NCBI GenBank assembly: GCA_021292105.1
Contig: CM037863.1
Location: forward strand, 13,245,125 to 13,309,124
Direction: 5' to 3'
DNA from: Anadara kagoshimensis
Lineage: Eukaryota; Mollusca; Bivalvia; Arcoida; Arcidae
DNA: 64,000 nucleotides
Numbering within the stretch: position 1 is the stretch's first letter; every line of letters begins with the position of its first letter. The notes under the pieces are model-generated. The model searched no databases and was not told the DNA's origin. It was given only the letters and a program-made list of their open reading frames with translations. This document shows, piece after piece, positions 26,652 through 40,831 of this stretch. The position numbers and the translations under genes are program-made.

Positions 26652-29600
26652 GATAATATTTGAAGCTCATGTGTTATGCATGTTCGATGGTAAGCCAAGT
26701 ACATTGTTTGAAGTTCAATGCTTTACATGTTTGATAGTAAGCCAAGTACATTGTTTGAAGTTTAATGCTGTACATTGTTTATGGTAAGCCAAGTGCAATA
26801 TTTGAAGTTCAATGCTATATATGTTTGATGGTAAGCCAAGTACATTATTTGAAGTTCAATGCTATATATGTTTGATGGTAAGCCAAGTACATTGTTTGAA
26901 GTTGAATGCTATATATGTTTGATGGTTTGCCAAGTACATTGTTTGAAGTTCAATGCTATATATGTTTGATGGTAAGCCAAGTACATTGTTTGAAGTTCAA
27001 TGCTATATATGTTTGATGGTAAGCCAAGTACATTGTTTGAAGTTCAATGCTATATATGTTTGATGGTAAGCCAAGTACATTGTTTGAAGTTCAATGCTAT
27101 ATATGTTTGATGGTTAGCCAAGTACATTGTTTGAAGTTCAATGCTATATATGTTTGAAGTTAAGCCAAGTACATTGTTTGAAGTTCAATGCTATATATGT
27201 TTGATGGTAAGCCAAGTACATTGTTTGAAGTTCAATGCTATATATGTTTGATGGTAAGCCAAGTACATTGTTTGAAGTTCAATGCTATATATGTTTGATG
27301 GTTAGCCAAGTACATTGTTTGAAGTTCAATGCTATATATGTTTGATGGTAAGCCAAGTACATTGTTTGAAGTTCAATGCTATATATGTTTGATGGTAAGC
27401 CAAGTACATTGTTTGAAGTTCAATGCTATATATGTTTGATGGTAAGCCAAGTACATTGTTTGAAGTTCAATGCTATATATGTTTGATGGTAAGCCAAGTA
27501 CATTGTTTGAAGTTCAATGCTATATATGTTTGATGGTTAGCCAAGTACATTGTTTGAAGTTCAATGCTATATATGTTTGAAGTTAAGCCAAGTACATTGT
27601 TTGAAGTTCAATGCTATATATGTTTGATGGTAAGCCAAGTACATTGTTTGAAGTTCAATGCTATATATGTTTGATGGTAAGCCAAGTACATTGTTTGAAG
27701 TTCAATGCTATATATGTTTGATGGTAAGCCAAGTACATTGTTTGAAGTTCAATGCTATATATGTTTGATGGTAAGCCAAGTACATTGTTTGAAGTTGAGT
27801 GCTATATATGTTTGATGGTAAGCCAAGTACATTGTTTGAAGTTCAATGCTATATATGTTTGATGGTTTGCCAAGTACATTGTTTGAAGTTGAATGCTATA
27901 TATGTTTGATGGTAAGCCAAGTACATTGTTTGAAGTTCAATGCTATATATGTTTGATGGTAAGCCAAGTACATTGTTTGAAGTTCAATGCTATATATGTT
28001 TGATGGTTTGCCAAGTACATTGTTTGAAGTTGAATGCTATATATGTTTGATGGTAAGCCAAGTACATTGTTTGAAGTTCAATGCTTTATATGTTTGATAG
28101 TAAGCCAAGTACATTGTTTGAAGTTGAATGCTATATATGTTTGATGGTAAGCCAAGTACATTGTTTGAAGTTGAATGCTATATATGTTTGATGGTAAGCC
28201 AAGTACATTGTTTGAAGTTGAATGCTTTATATGTTTGATAGTAAGCCAAGTACATTGTTTGAAGTTGAATGCTATATATGTTTGATGGTAAGCCAAGTAC
28301 ATTGTTTGAAGTTGAATGCTATATATGTTTGATGGTTTGCCAAGTACATTGTTTGAAGTTCAATGCTATATATGTTTGATGGTTTGCCAAGTACATTGTT
28401 TGAAGTTGAATGCTATATATGTTTGATAGTAAGCCAAGTACATTGTTTGAAGTTGAATGCTATATATGTTTGATGGTAAGCCAAGTACATTGTTTGAAGT
28501 TGAGTGCTATATATGTTTGATGGTAAGCCAAGTACATTGTTTGAAGTTCAATGCTATATATGTTTGATGGTTTGCCAAGTACATTGTTTGAAGTTGAATG
28601 CTATATATGTTTGATGGTAAGCCAAGTACATTGTTTGAAGTTCAATGCTATATATGTTTGATGGTAAGCCAAGTACATTGTTTGAAGTTCAATGCTATAT
28701 TGTTTGATGGTTTGCCAAGTACATTGTTTGAAGTTGAATGCTATATATGTTTGATAGTAAGCCAAGTACATTGTTTGAAGTTGAATGCTATATATGTTTG
28801 ATGGTAAGCCAAGTACATTGTTTGAAGTTGAATGCTTTATATGTTTGATAGTAAGCCAAGTACATTGTTTGAAGTTGAATGCTATATATGTTTGATAGTA
28901 AGCCAAGTACATTGTTTGAAGTTGAATGCTATATATGTTTGATAGTAAGCCAAGTACATTGTTTGAAGTTGAATGCTTTATATGTTTGATAGTAAGCCAA
29001 GTACATTGTTTGAAGTTCAATGCTTTATATGTTTGATGGTAAGCCAAGTACATTGTTTGAAGTTTAATGCTGTACATTGTTTATGGTAAGCCAAGTGCAA
29101 TATTTGAAGTTGAATGCTATATATGTTTGATGGTAAGCCAAGTACATTGTTTGAAGTTGAATGCTATATATGTTTGATGGTAAGCCAAGTGCAATATTTG
29201 AAGTTGAATGCTATATATGTTTGATGGTTTGCCAAGTACATTGTTTGAAGTTGAATGCTTTATATGTTTGATGGTAAGCCAAGTACATTGTTTGAAGTTC
29301 AATGCTATATATGTTTGATGGTAAGCCAAGTACATTGTTTGAAGTTCAATGCTATATATGTTTGATGGTTTGCCAAGTACATTGTTTGAAGTTGAATGCT
29401 TTATATGTTTGATGGTTTGCCAAGTACATTGTTTGAAGTTCAATGCTATATATGTTTGATGGTAAGCCAAGTACATTGTTTGAAGTTCAATGCTATATAT
29501 GTTTGATGGTTTGCCAAGTACATTGTTTGAAGTTGAATGCTATATATGTTTGATGGTTTGCCAAGTACATTGTTTGAAGTTGAATGCTTTATATGTTTGA

Positions 29601-32600
29601 TGGTAAGCCAAGTACATTGTTTGAAGTTCAATGCTATATATGTTTGATGGTAAGCCAAGTACATTGTTTGAAGTTCAATGCTATATATGTTTGATGGTAA
29701 GCCAAGTACATTGTTTGAAGTTCAATGCTATATATGTTTGATGGTTAGCCAAGTACATTGTTTGAAGTTCAATGCTATATATGTTTGATGGTAAGCCAAG
29801 TACATTGTTTGAAGTTCAATGCTTTATATGTTTGATAGTAAGCCAAGTCATTGTTTGAAGTTTAATGCTGTACATTGTTTATGGTAAGCCAAGTGCAATA
29901 TTTGAAGTTGAATGCTATATATGTTTGATGGTAAGCCAAGTACATTGTTTGAAGTTCAATGCTATATATGTTTGATGGTAAGCCAAGTACATTGTTTGAA
30001 GTTCAATGCTATATATGTTTGATGGTAAGCCAAGTACATTGTTTGAAGTTCAATGCTTATATGTTTGATGTAAGCCAAGTACATTGTTTGAAGTTAATGC
30101 TGTACATTGTTTATGGTAAGCCAAGTGCAATATTTGAAGTTGAATGCTATATATGTTTGATGGTAAGCCAAGTACATTGTTTGAAGTTCAATGCTTTATA
30201 TGTTTGATAGTAAGCCAAGTACATTGTTTGAAGTTTAATGCTGTACATTGTTTATGGTAAGCCAAGTGCAATATTTGAAGTTGAATGCTATATATGTTTG
30301 ATGGTAAGCCAAGTACATTGTTTGAAGTTCAATGCTATATATGTTTGATGGTAAGCCAAGTACATTGTTTGAAGTTCAATGCTTTATATGTTTGATAGTA
30401 AGCCAAGTACATTGTTTGAAGTTTAATGCTGTATATTGTTTATGGTAAGCCAAGTACATTTTGAAGTTGAATGCTATATATGTTTGATGGTAAGCCAAGT
30501 ACATTGTTTGAAGTTCAATGCTATATATGTTTGATGGTTGCCAAGTACATTGTTTGAAGTTCAATGCTATATATGTTTGATGGTGCCAAGTACATTGTTT
30601 GAAGTTGAATGCTTATATGTTTGATGGTAAGCCAAGTACATTGTTTGAAGTTCAATGCTATATATGTTTGATGGTAAGCCAAGTACATTGTTTGAAGTTC
30701 AATGCTATATATGTTTGATGGTAAGCCAAGTACATTGTTTGAAGTTCAATGCTATATATGTTTGATGGTAAGCCAAGTACATTGTTTGAAGTTCATGCTA
30801 TATATGTTTGATGGTAAGCCAAGTACATTGTTTGAAGTTCAATGCTATATATGTTTGATGGTAAGCCAAGTACATTGTTTGAAGTTCAGTGCTATATATG
30901 TTTGATGGTAAGCCAAGTACATTGTTTGAAGTTCAGTGCTATATATGTTTGATGGTAAGCCAAGTACATTGTTTGAAGTTCAATGCTTATATGTTTGATG
31001 GTAAGCCAAGTACATTGTTTGAAGTTCAATGCTATATATGTTTGATGGTGCCAAGTACATTGTTTGAAGTTGAATGCTATATATGTTTGATGGTAAGCCA
31101 AGTACATTGTTTGAAGTTCAGTGCTATATATGTTTGATGGTAAGCCAAGTACATTGTTTGAAGTTCAATGCTATATATGTTTGATGGTAAGCCAAGTACA
31201 TTGTTTGAAGTTCAATGCTATATATGTTTGATGGTAAGCCAAGTACATTGTTTGAAGTTCAGTGCTATATATGTTTGATGGTAAGCCAAGTACATTGTTT
31301 GAAGTTCAGTGCTATATATGTTTGATGGTAAGCCAAGTACATTGTTTGAAGTTCAATGCTTATATGTTTGATGGTAAGCCAAGTACATTGTTTGAAGTTC
31401 AATGCTATATATGTTTGATGGTGCCAAGTACATTGTTTGAAGTTGAATGCTATATATGTTTGATGGTAAGCCAAGTACATTGTTTGAAGTTCAATGCTAT
31501 ATATGTTTGATGGTAAGCCAAGTACATTGTTTGAAGTTCAATGCTATATATGTTTGATGGTAAGCCAAGTACATTGTTTGAAGTTCAATGCTATATATGT
31601 TTGATGGTAGCCAAGTACATTGTTTGAAGTTCAATGCTATATATGTTTGATGGTAAGCCAAGTACATTGTTTGAAGTTCAATGCTATATATGTTTGATGG
31701 TAAGCCAAGTACATTGTTTGAAGTTCAATGCTATATATGTTTGATGGTAAGCCAAGTACATTGTTTGAAGTTCAATGCTTATATGTTTGATAGTAAGCCA
31801 AGTACATTGTTTGAAGTTAATGCTGTACATTGTTTGATGGTAAGCCAAGTAATATTTGAAGTTGAATGCTATATATGTTTGATGGTAAGCCAAGTACATT
31901 GTTTGAAGTTCAATGCTATATATGTTTGATGGTAAGCCAAGTACATTGTTTGAAGTTCAATGCTATATATGTTTGATGGTAAGCCAAGTACATTGTTTGA
32001 AGTTCAATGCTATATATGTTTGATGGTAAGCCAAGTACATTGTTTGAAGTTCAATGCTATATATGTTTGATGGTTAGCCAAGTACATTGTTTGAAGTTGA
32101 ATGCTATATATGTTTGATGGTAAGCCAAGTACATTGTTTGAAGTTCAATGCTATATATGTTTGATGGTAAGCCAAGTACATTGTTTGAAGTTCAATGCTA
32201 TATATGTTTGATGGTAAGCCAAGTACATTGTTTGAAGTTCAATGCTATATATGTTTGATGGTTAGCCAAGTACATTGTTTGAAGTTCAATGCTATATATG
32301 TTTGATGGTAAGCCAAGTACATTGTTTGAAGTTCAGTGCTATATATGTTTGATGGTAAGCCAAGTACATTGTTTGAAGTTCAATGCTATATATGTTTGAT
32401 GGTAAGCCAAGTACATTGTTTGAAGTTCAATGCTTTATATGTTTGATGGTAAGCCAAGTACATTGTTTGAAGTTCAATGCTATATATGTTTGATGGTAAG
32501 CCAAGTACATTGTTTGAAGTTCAATGCTATATATGTTTGATGGTAAGCCAAGTACATTGTTTGAAGTTCAATGCTTTATATGTTTGATAGTAAGCCAAGT

Positions 32601-35600
32601 ACATTGTTTGAAGTTTAATGCTGTACATTGTTTATGGTAAGCCAAGTGCAATATTTGAAGTTGAATGCTATATATGTTTGATGGTAAGCCAAGTACATTG
32701 TTTGAAGTTCAATGCTATATATGTTTGATGGTGCCAAGTACATTGTTTGAAGTTGAATGCTATATATGTTTGATGGTGCCAAGTACATTGTTTGAAGTTG
32801 AATGCTTTATATGTTTGATGGTAAGCCAAGTACATTGTTTGAAGTTCAATGCTATATATGTTTGATGGTAAGCCAAGTACATTGTTTGAAGTTCAATGCT
32901 ATATATGTTTGATGGTAAGCCAAGTACATTGTTTGAAGTTCAATGCTATATATGTTTGATGGTAAGCCAAGTACATTGTTTGAAGTTCATGCTATATATG
33001 TTTGATGGTAAGCCAAGTACATTGTTTGAAGTTCAATGCTATATATGTTTGATGGTAAGCCAAGTACATTGTTTGAAGTTCAGTGCTATATATGTTTGAT
33101 GGTAAGCCAAGTACATTGTTTGAAGTTCAGTGCTATATATGTTTGATGGTAAGCCAAGTACATTGTTTGAAGTTCAATGCTATATATGTTTGATGGTAAG
33201 CCAAGTACATTGTTTGAAGTTCAATGCTATATATGTTTGATGGTTTGCCAAGTACATTGTTTGAAGTTGAATGCTATATATGTTTGATGGTAAGCCAAGT
33301 ACATTGTTTGAAGTTCAGTGCTATATATGTTTGATGGTAAGCCAAGTACATTGTTTGAAGTTGAGTGCTATATGTTTGATGGTAAGCCAAGTACATTGTT
33401 TGAAGTTCAATGCTATATATGTTTGATGGTTTGCCAAGTACATTGTTTGAAGTTGAATGCTATATATGTTTGATGGTTTGCCAAGTACATTGTTTGAAGT
33501 TCAATGCTTTATATGTTTGATAGTAAGCCAAGTACATTGTTTGAAGTTCAATGCTATATATGTTTGATGGTAAGCCAAGTACATTGTTTGAAGTTCAATG
33601 CTATATATGTTTGATGGTAAGCCAAGTATATTGTTTGAAGTTCAATGCTATATACGTTTGATGGTTTGCCAAGTACATTGTTTGAAGTTGAATGCTATAT
33701 ATGTTTGATGGTAAGCCAAGTACATTGTTTGAAGTTCAGTGCTATATATGTTTGATGGTAAGCCAAGTACATTGTTTGAAGTTCAATGCTATATATGTTT
33801 GATGGTTTGCCAAGTACATTGTTTGAAGTTGAATGCTATATATGTTTGATGGTAAGCCAAGTACATTGTTTGAAGTTCAATGCTATATATGTTTGATGGT
33901 TTGCCAAGTACATTGTTTGAAGTTGAATGCTATATATGTTTGATGGTAAGCCAAGTACATTGTTTGAAGTTGAATGCTATATATGTTTGATGGTAAGCCA
34001 AGTACATTGTTTGAAGTTGAATGCTATATATGTTTGATGGTAAGCCAAGTACATTGTTTGAAGTTGAATGCTATATGTTTGATAGTAAGCCAAGTACATT
34101 GTTTGAAGTTGAATGCTATATATGTTTGATGGTAAGCCAAGTACATTGTTTGAAGTTGAATGCTATATATGTTTGATGGTAAGCCAAGTACATTGTTTGA
34201 AGTTGAATGCTTTATATGTTTGATAGTAAGCCAAGTACATTGTTTGAAGTTGAATGCTATATATGTTTGATGGCAAGCCAAGTACATTGTTTGAAGTTGA
34301 ATGCTTTATATGTTTGATAGTAAGCCAAGTACATTGTTTGAAGTTTAATGCTGTACATTGTTTATGGTAAGCCAAGTGCAATATTTGAAGTTGAATGCTA
34401 TATATGTTTGATGGTAAGCCAAGTACATTGTTTGAAGTTCAATGCTATATATGTTTGATGGTTTGCCAAGTACATTGTTTGAAGTTGAATGCTATATATG
34501 TTTGATGGTTTGCCAAGTACATTGTTTGAAGTTGAATGCTTTATATGTTTGATGGTAAGCCAAGTACATTGTTTGAAGTTCAATGCTATATATGTTTGAT
34601 GGTAAGCCAAGTACATTGTTTGAAGTTCAATGCTATATATGTTTGATGGTAAGCCAAGTACATTGTTTGAAGTTTAATGCTATATATGTTTGATGGTTAG
34701 CCAAGTACATTGTTTGAAGTTCAATGCTATATATGTTTGATGGTAAGCCAAGTACATTGTTTGAAGTTCAATGCTTTATATGTTTGATAGTAAGCCAAGT
34801 ACATTGTTTGAAGTTTAATGCTGTACATTGTTTATGGTAAGCCAAGTGCAATATTTGAAGTTGAATGCTATATATGTTTGATGGTAAGCCAAGTACATTG
34901 TTTGAAGTTCAATGCTATATATGTTTGATGGTAAGCCAAGTACATTGTTTGAAGTTCAATGCTATATATGTTTGATGGTAAGCCAAGTACATTGTTTGAA
35001 GTTCATTGCTTTATATGTTTGATGGTAAGCCAAGTACATTGTTTGAAGTTCAGTGCTATATATGTTTGATGGTAAGCCAAGTACATTGTTTGAAGTTCAG
35101 TGCTATATATGTTTGATGGTAAGCCAAGTACATTGTTTGAAGTTCAATGCTTTATATGTTTGATAGTAAGCCAAGTACATTGTTTGAAGTTTAATGCTGT
35201 ACATTGTTTATGGTAAGCCAAGTGCAATATTTGAAGTTGAATGCTATATATGTTTGATGGTAAGCCAAGTACATTGTTTGAAGTTCAATGCTATATATGT
35301 TTGATGGTTTGCCAAGTACATTGTTTGAAGTTGAATGCTATATATGTTTGATGGTTTGCCAAGTACATTGTTTGAAGTTGAATGCTTTATATGTTTGATG
35401 GTAAGCCAAGTACATTGTTTGAAGTTCAATGCTATATATGTATGTTTGATGGTAAGCCAAGTACATTGTTTGAAGTTCAATGCTATATATGTTTGATGGT
35501 AAGCCAAGTACATTGTTTGAAGTTCAATGCTATATATGTTTGATGGTAAGCCAAGTACATTGTTTGAAGTTCAGTGCTATATATGTTTGATGGTAAGCCA

Positions 35601-38600
35601 AGTACATTGTTTGAAGTTCAATGCTATATATGTTTGATGGTAAGCCAAGTACATTGTTTGAAGTTCAGTGCTATATATGTTTGATGGTAAGCCAAGTACA
35701 TTGTTTGAAGTTCAGTGCTATATATGTTTGATGGTAAGCCAAGTACATTGTTTGAAGTTCAATGCTTTATATGTTTGATGGTAAGCCAAGTACATTGTTT
35801 GAAGTTCAATGCTATATATGTTTGATGGTTTGCCAAGTACATTGTTTGAAGTTGAATGCTATATATGTTTGATGGTAAGCCAAGTACATTGTTTGAAGTT
35901 CAGTGCTATATATGTTTGATGGTAAGCCAAGTGCAATATTTGAAGTTCAATGCTATATATGTTTGATGGTAAGCCAAGTACATTGTTTGAAGTTCAATGC
36001 TATATATGTTTGATGGTAAGCCAAGTACATTGTTTGAAGTTCAGTGCTATATATGTTTGATGGTAAGCCAAGTACATTGTTTGAAGTTCAATGCTTATAT
36101 GTTTGATGGTAAGCCAAGTACATTGTTTGAAGTTCAATGCTATATATGTTTGATGGTTTGCCAAGTACATTGTTTGAAGTTGAATGCTATATATGTTTGA
36201 TGGTAAGCCAAGTACATTGTTTGAAGTTCAGTGCTATATATGTTTGATGGTAAGCCAAGTACATTGTTTGAAGTTCAATGCTATATATGTTTGATGGTAA
36301 GCCAAGTACATTGTTTGAAGTTCAATGCTATATATGTTTGATGGTAGCCAAGTACATTGTTTGAAGTTCAATGCTATATATGTTTGATGGTAAGCCAAGT
36401 ACATTGTTTGAAGTTCAATGCTATATATGTTTGATGGTAAGCCAAGTACATTGTTTGAAGTTCAATGCTATATATGTTTGATGGTAAGCCAAGTACATTG
36501 TTTGAAGTTCAATGCTTATATGTTTGATGGTAAGCCAAGTACATTGTTTGAAGTTAATGCTACATTGTTTGATGGTAAGCCAAGTAATTGTTTGAAGTTG
36601 AATGCTATATATGTTTGATGGTAAGCCAAGTACATTGTTTGAAGTTCAATGCTATATATGTTTGATGGTAAGCCAAGTACATTGTTTGAAGTTCAATGCT
36701 ATATATGTTTGATGGTAAGCCAAGTACATTGTTTGAAGTTCAATGCTTATATGTTTGATGGTAAGCCAAGTACATTGTTTGAAGTTAATGCTGTATATAT
36801 GTTTGATGGTAAGCCAAGTAATATTTGAAGTTCAATGCTATATATGTTTGATGGTAAGCCAAGTAATATTTGAAGTTCAATGCTATATATGTTTGATGGT
36901 AAGCCAAGTAATATTTGAAGTTCAATGCTATATATGTTTGATGGTAAGCAAGTGTTTGAAGTTCAATGCTATATATGTTTGATGGTAAGCCAAGTAATTT
37001 TGAAGTTCAATGCTATATATGTTTGATGGTAAGCCAAGTACATTGTTTGAAGTTCAATGCTATATATGTTTGATGGTAAGCCAAGTACATTGTTTGAAGT
37101 TCAATGCTATATATGTTTGATGGTGCCAAGTACATTGTTTGAAGTTCAATGCTATATATGTTTGATGGTGCCAAGTACATTGTTTGAAGTTGAATGCTTA
37201 TATGTTTGATGGTAAGCCAAGTACATTGTTTGAAGTTCAATGCTATATATGTTTGATGGTAAGCCAAGTACATTGTTTGAAGTTCAATGCTATATATGTT
37301 TGATGGTAAGCCAAGTACATTGTTTGAAGTTCAATGCTATATATGTTTGATGGTAAGCCAAGTACATTGTTTGAAGTTCAGTGCTATATATGTTTGATGG
37401 TAAGCCAAGTACATTGTTTGAAGTTCAATGCTATATATGTTTGATGGTAAGCCAAGTACATTGTTTGAAGTTCATGCTATATATGTTTGATGGTAAGCCA
37501 AGTACATTGTTTGAAGTTCATGCTATATATGTTTGATGGTAAGCCAAGTACATTGTTTGAAGTTCAATGCTTATATGTTTGATGGTAAGCCAAGTACATT
37601 GTTTGAAGTTCAATGCTATATATGTTTGATGGTGCCAAGTACATTGTTTGAAGTTGAATGCTATATATGTTTGATGGTAAGCCAAGTACATTGTTTGAAG
37701 TTCAGTGCTATATATGTTTGATGGTAAGCCAAGTACATTGTTTGAAGTTGAGTGCTATATATGTTTGATGGTAAGCCAAGTACATTGTTTGAAGTTGAAT
37801 GCTATATATGTTTGATGGTGCCAAGTACATTGTTTGAAGTTGAATGCTATATATGTTTGATGGTGCCAAGTACATTGTTTGAAGTTCAATGCTTATATGT
37901 TTGATGGTAAGCCAAGTACATTGTTTGAAGTTCAATGCTATATATGTTTGATGGTAAGCCAAGTACATTGTTTGAAGTTCAATGCTATATATGTTTGATG
38001 GTAAGCCAAGTACATTGTTTGAAGTTCAATGCTATATATGTTTGATGGTAAGCCAAGTACATTGTTTGAAGTTCATGCTATATATGTTTGATGGTAAGCC
38101 AAGTACATTGTTTGAAGTTCATGCTATATATGTTTGATGGTAAGCCAAGTACATTGTTTGAAGTTCAATGCTATATATGTTTGATGGTAAGCCAAGTACA
38201 TTGTTTGAAGTTCATGCTATATATGTTTGATGTGCCAAGTACATTGTTTGAAGTTGAATGCTTATATGTTTGATGGTAAGCCAAGTACATTGTTTGAAGT
38301 TCAATGCTATATATGTTTGATGGTAAGCCAAGTACATTGTTTGAAGTTCAATGCTATATATGTTTGATGGTAAGCCAAGTACATTGTTTGAAGTTCAATG
38401 CTATATGTTTGATGGTAAGCCAAGTACATTGTTTGAAGTTCAATGCTATATATGTTTGATGGTAAGCCAAGTACATTGTTTGAAGTTCATGCTATATATG
38501 TTTGATGGTAAGCCAAGTACATTGTTTGAAGTTCAGTGCTATATATGTTTGATGGTAAGCCAAGTACATTGTTTGAAGTTCAATGCTTTATATGTTTGAT

Positions 38601-38797
38601 GGTAAGCCAAGTACATTGTTTGAAGTTCAATGCTATATATGTTTGATGGTAAGCCAAGTACATTGTTTGAAGTTCAATGCTATATATGTTTGATGGTAAG
38701 CCAAGTACATTGTTTGAAGTTCAATGCTATATATGTTTGATGGTAAGCCAAGTACATTGTTTGAAGTTCAATGCTATATATGTTTGATGGTAAGCCA
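26652..38797. repeat. 47-bp satellite array, about 12.1 kb
   Basis: About 258 head-to-tail copies of a 47-bp monomer (GTTCAATGCTATATATGTTT then GATGGTAAGCCAAGTACATTGTTTGAA); successive CAATGC words at 26951 and 26998 set the period. Point variants (TTCAA/TTGAA, TATATATG/TTTATATG, GGTAAG/GGTTTG/GGTTAG) mix along the array. A marker monomer (CTGTACATTGTTTATGG with GTGCAATATTTG) recurs near 26768, 29070, 29868, 30100, 30241, 32621, 34351, 34821 and 35197. Since 47 is not a multiple of three, the frames of 60-158 codons on both strands are repeat artefacts. Confidence 0.97.
30889..31510. repeat. 373-bp higher-order repeat inside the 47-bp array
   Basis: The segment starting near 30889 recurs at 31262 (offset 373, eight monomers less three bases) with the same private deletions (AATGCTTATATG and GATGGTGCCAAG). 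A related pair occurs at 37013 and 37708 (offset 695). Shared private indels indicate block duplication rather than independent mutation. Confidence 0.75.
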
Positions 38798-40628
38798 TAT
38801 AGCTTATATCTCAGTGTCTTCTGATATATTTTAGAAAAATTAATTTAAAACTTATTCATGTAAAATAAAAAGTATTTCTCACAGATACCACTAATCTTCT
38901 AAAATATAAAGGATTTTTTATTTGACAAAATGAATTGAATTACAAATGTTCTGATGGTAACTTAAGCAAACTTCAATGAATATGAAAGACATAGGTACAC
39001 AAAATGACAATTCTAAAATCAAATAAAATTTATCCTTTTCTAGACAGAACAATAATTGTTGTTTTGTAAATGAACTAGACAAGTGAGCTTTGAATATAAA
39101 TTCACTTTAAAATCAAATAAATTGGGGATAACTGACTAGTGAAATATAGTCTTTATATAACATAGGTTTTACAACTTAAAGCTCTTGGATGAAAATAGAA
39201 AAAAATTAAACAAATGAATACCCAAAAAACCGTATTAACTTATATACAAAGTGATAACATATATCTTAAAATTCACCTAGTTATATTTTATCATTAGATA
39301 GGGGGATTGAAGCAAATACATGTAGAATGAAATATGTCTATGGACACCTGATTTTACTGACTGAATGTTGGAATTTCGGTGTCTGTTTGCTTATTTTTTT
39401 TATATTCATTTAGATTCTTTTTGAGGGTGTAACTTTTAAAGATTTTCAGAATGAGGATTTGTTTTAGTGATAAATTGAAACTGTTTATACAAATGGTATA
39501 CTGAACTTGCTAAAATTAGTATGTGCCAACATAAACTGGTAAAATCATTATTGTAGGTCTTTAAACAAAAAAAGTTACTGCACTGAAATTTACTGCTGTC
39601 AGTTGAGTTATTTAAACTATCACTAAACTGAACAAAAAATCATACTGCTTGACAGGTTTATTATCAAATGGTAATAATAAAAAAAACCAGAATCTCATGT
39701 ATAACACATTTTAACAGAAATTTATTAAAGGTCACTGAATATTCTATAGAACAGAAACTGCCTTATGACAATTTTGGCTTTCCTTATGGCATTTCTATTA
39801 AATTATATCTATTCAATGACTGTTTAGTTTTACAAAAGTATCATTACAACAATTTTAGAAATTCTTCCAAGAGTGCAAATGAATTACATAAAAAATTAAG
39901 ACATGTGACTTAAAATGCCAAAAATAGCCAGAAATACTTAATTAATAAAACTGTGTAGCAGTTACATGTATAAACATTTCTATATAAGTCCAAATGCAAA
40001 AATACATTTACACATTTAATCTTTGAAACAAACACAATGGTGGTAATCTCATGTCATAAATTTTTTTGCATATTTCCTCCAGAAATTAAAAAAAAATGAC
40101 ATGATAGTACAACTACTGCAGTAATTACCATTTGAACAATATATACAGTAACTGAATGGCACTATATCAGAACAAAAACCTTTAGCAAATATACAAATTT
40201 CATATTAACTATTTCATATCAGAAAGTTTAGTGACAATTTGAATTTTTTTCCAAACATAAAACATAGTATTTCCCCAAGTACTACATGACAATATACACA
40301 TGTACATGCACTATGAAAAATGCACAAACTGAATGTTTACAGTTCAAGTATTACATTCTTGATCTCCAATCATTATGTGTTATGCCAGAGTTATTTTAAA
40401 AACTTGAAACATTTACAAAAAAGTAAAAACAAAATTTTCAAATTCATTGGCAACAGTTTTGAGCTTGTGTTTGTATCTATCCAGATACTGTTGTTACATG
40501 CATATAAAGGGAAAATTAGACTTCAAAATAAAAACCATATGCTAAAGTTGGAATCTATATACAATCGGATCAAAACTAGGAAAATGCATAAAAATACCAA
40601 TATGTCCAGAGTATACAATATATATAAA
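38798..40628. other. Intergenic AT-rich DNA downstream of the KDZ-like gene
   Basis: It lies between the end of the 47-bp array and the stop codon of the minus-strand gene. The frames present (39668-39913 and 40320-40646 on the plus strand) have no recognised domain, and the second overlaps the final exon of the real gene on the other strand. No structured repeat was seen. Confidence 0.5.
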
Positions 40629-40831
40629 TTATATCTGTATATTTAGTTTTGAAATCACTTCTTGATTCTGACCCCAAAGAAAAAATCTACAATGTGTCAA
40701 GAAGTTGTGTTGTGTCATGTAAGACAAAGACCCTTTTATTCGTTGTAGTCTTGAATTGGACTGCTCCACTACCTGCGAGTTTAATAATTTGTATTGTGGA
40801 TAACTTTTGAGCTCATAACTGGGTCCACAAG
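40629..40831 (-). CDS. Last exon with final catalytic Glu
   Basis: It encodes ACGPSYELKSYPQYKL, then LNSQVVEQSNSRLQ and a leucine/phenylalanine-rich helix, ending in TAA at 40631-40629. E in VVEQSNS is the likely last acid of the DDE triad, in the same place as S-G-A-E-S-L-N in HMGXB3. Confidence 0.75.

Noticed and set aside
26652..38797. Dozens of reading frames of 60-158 codons on both strands of the 47-bp array
   Set aside because: They follow from a stop-poor monomer whose length is not a multiple of three, so all frames are visited; the products are simple periodic repeats.
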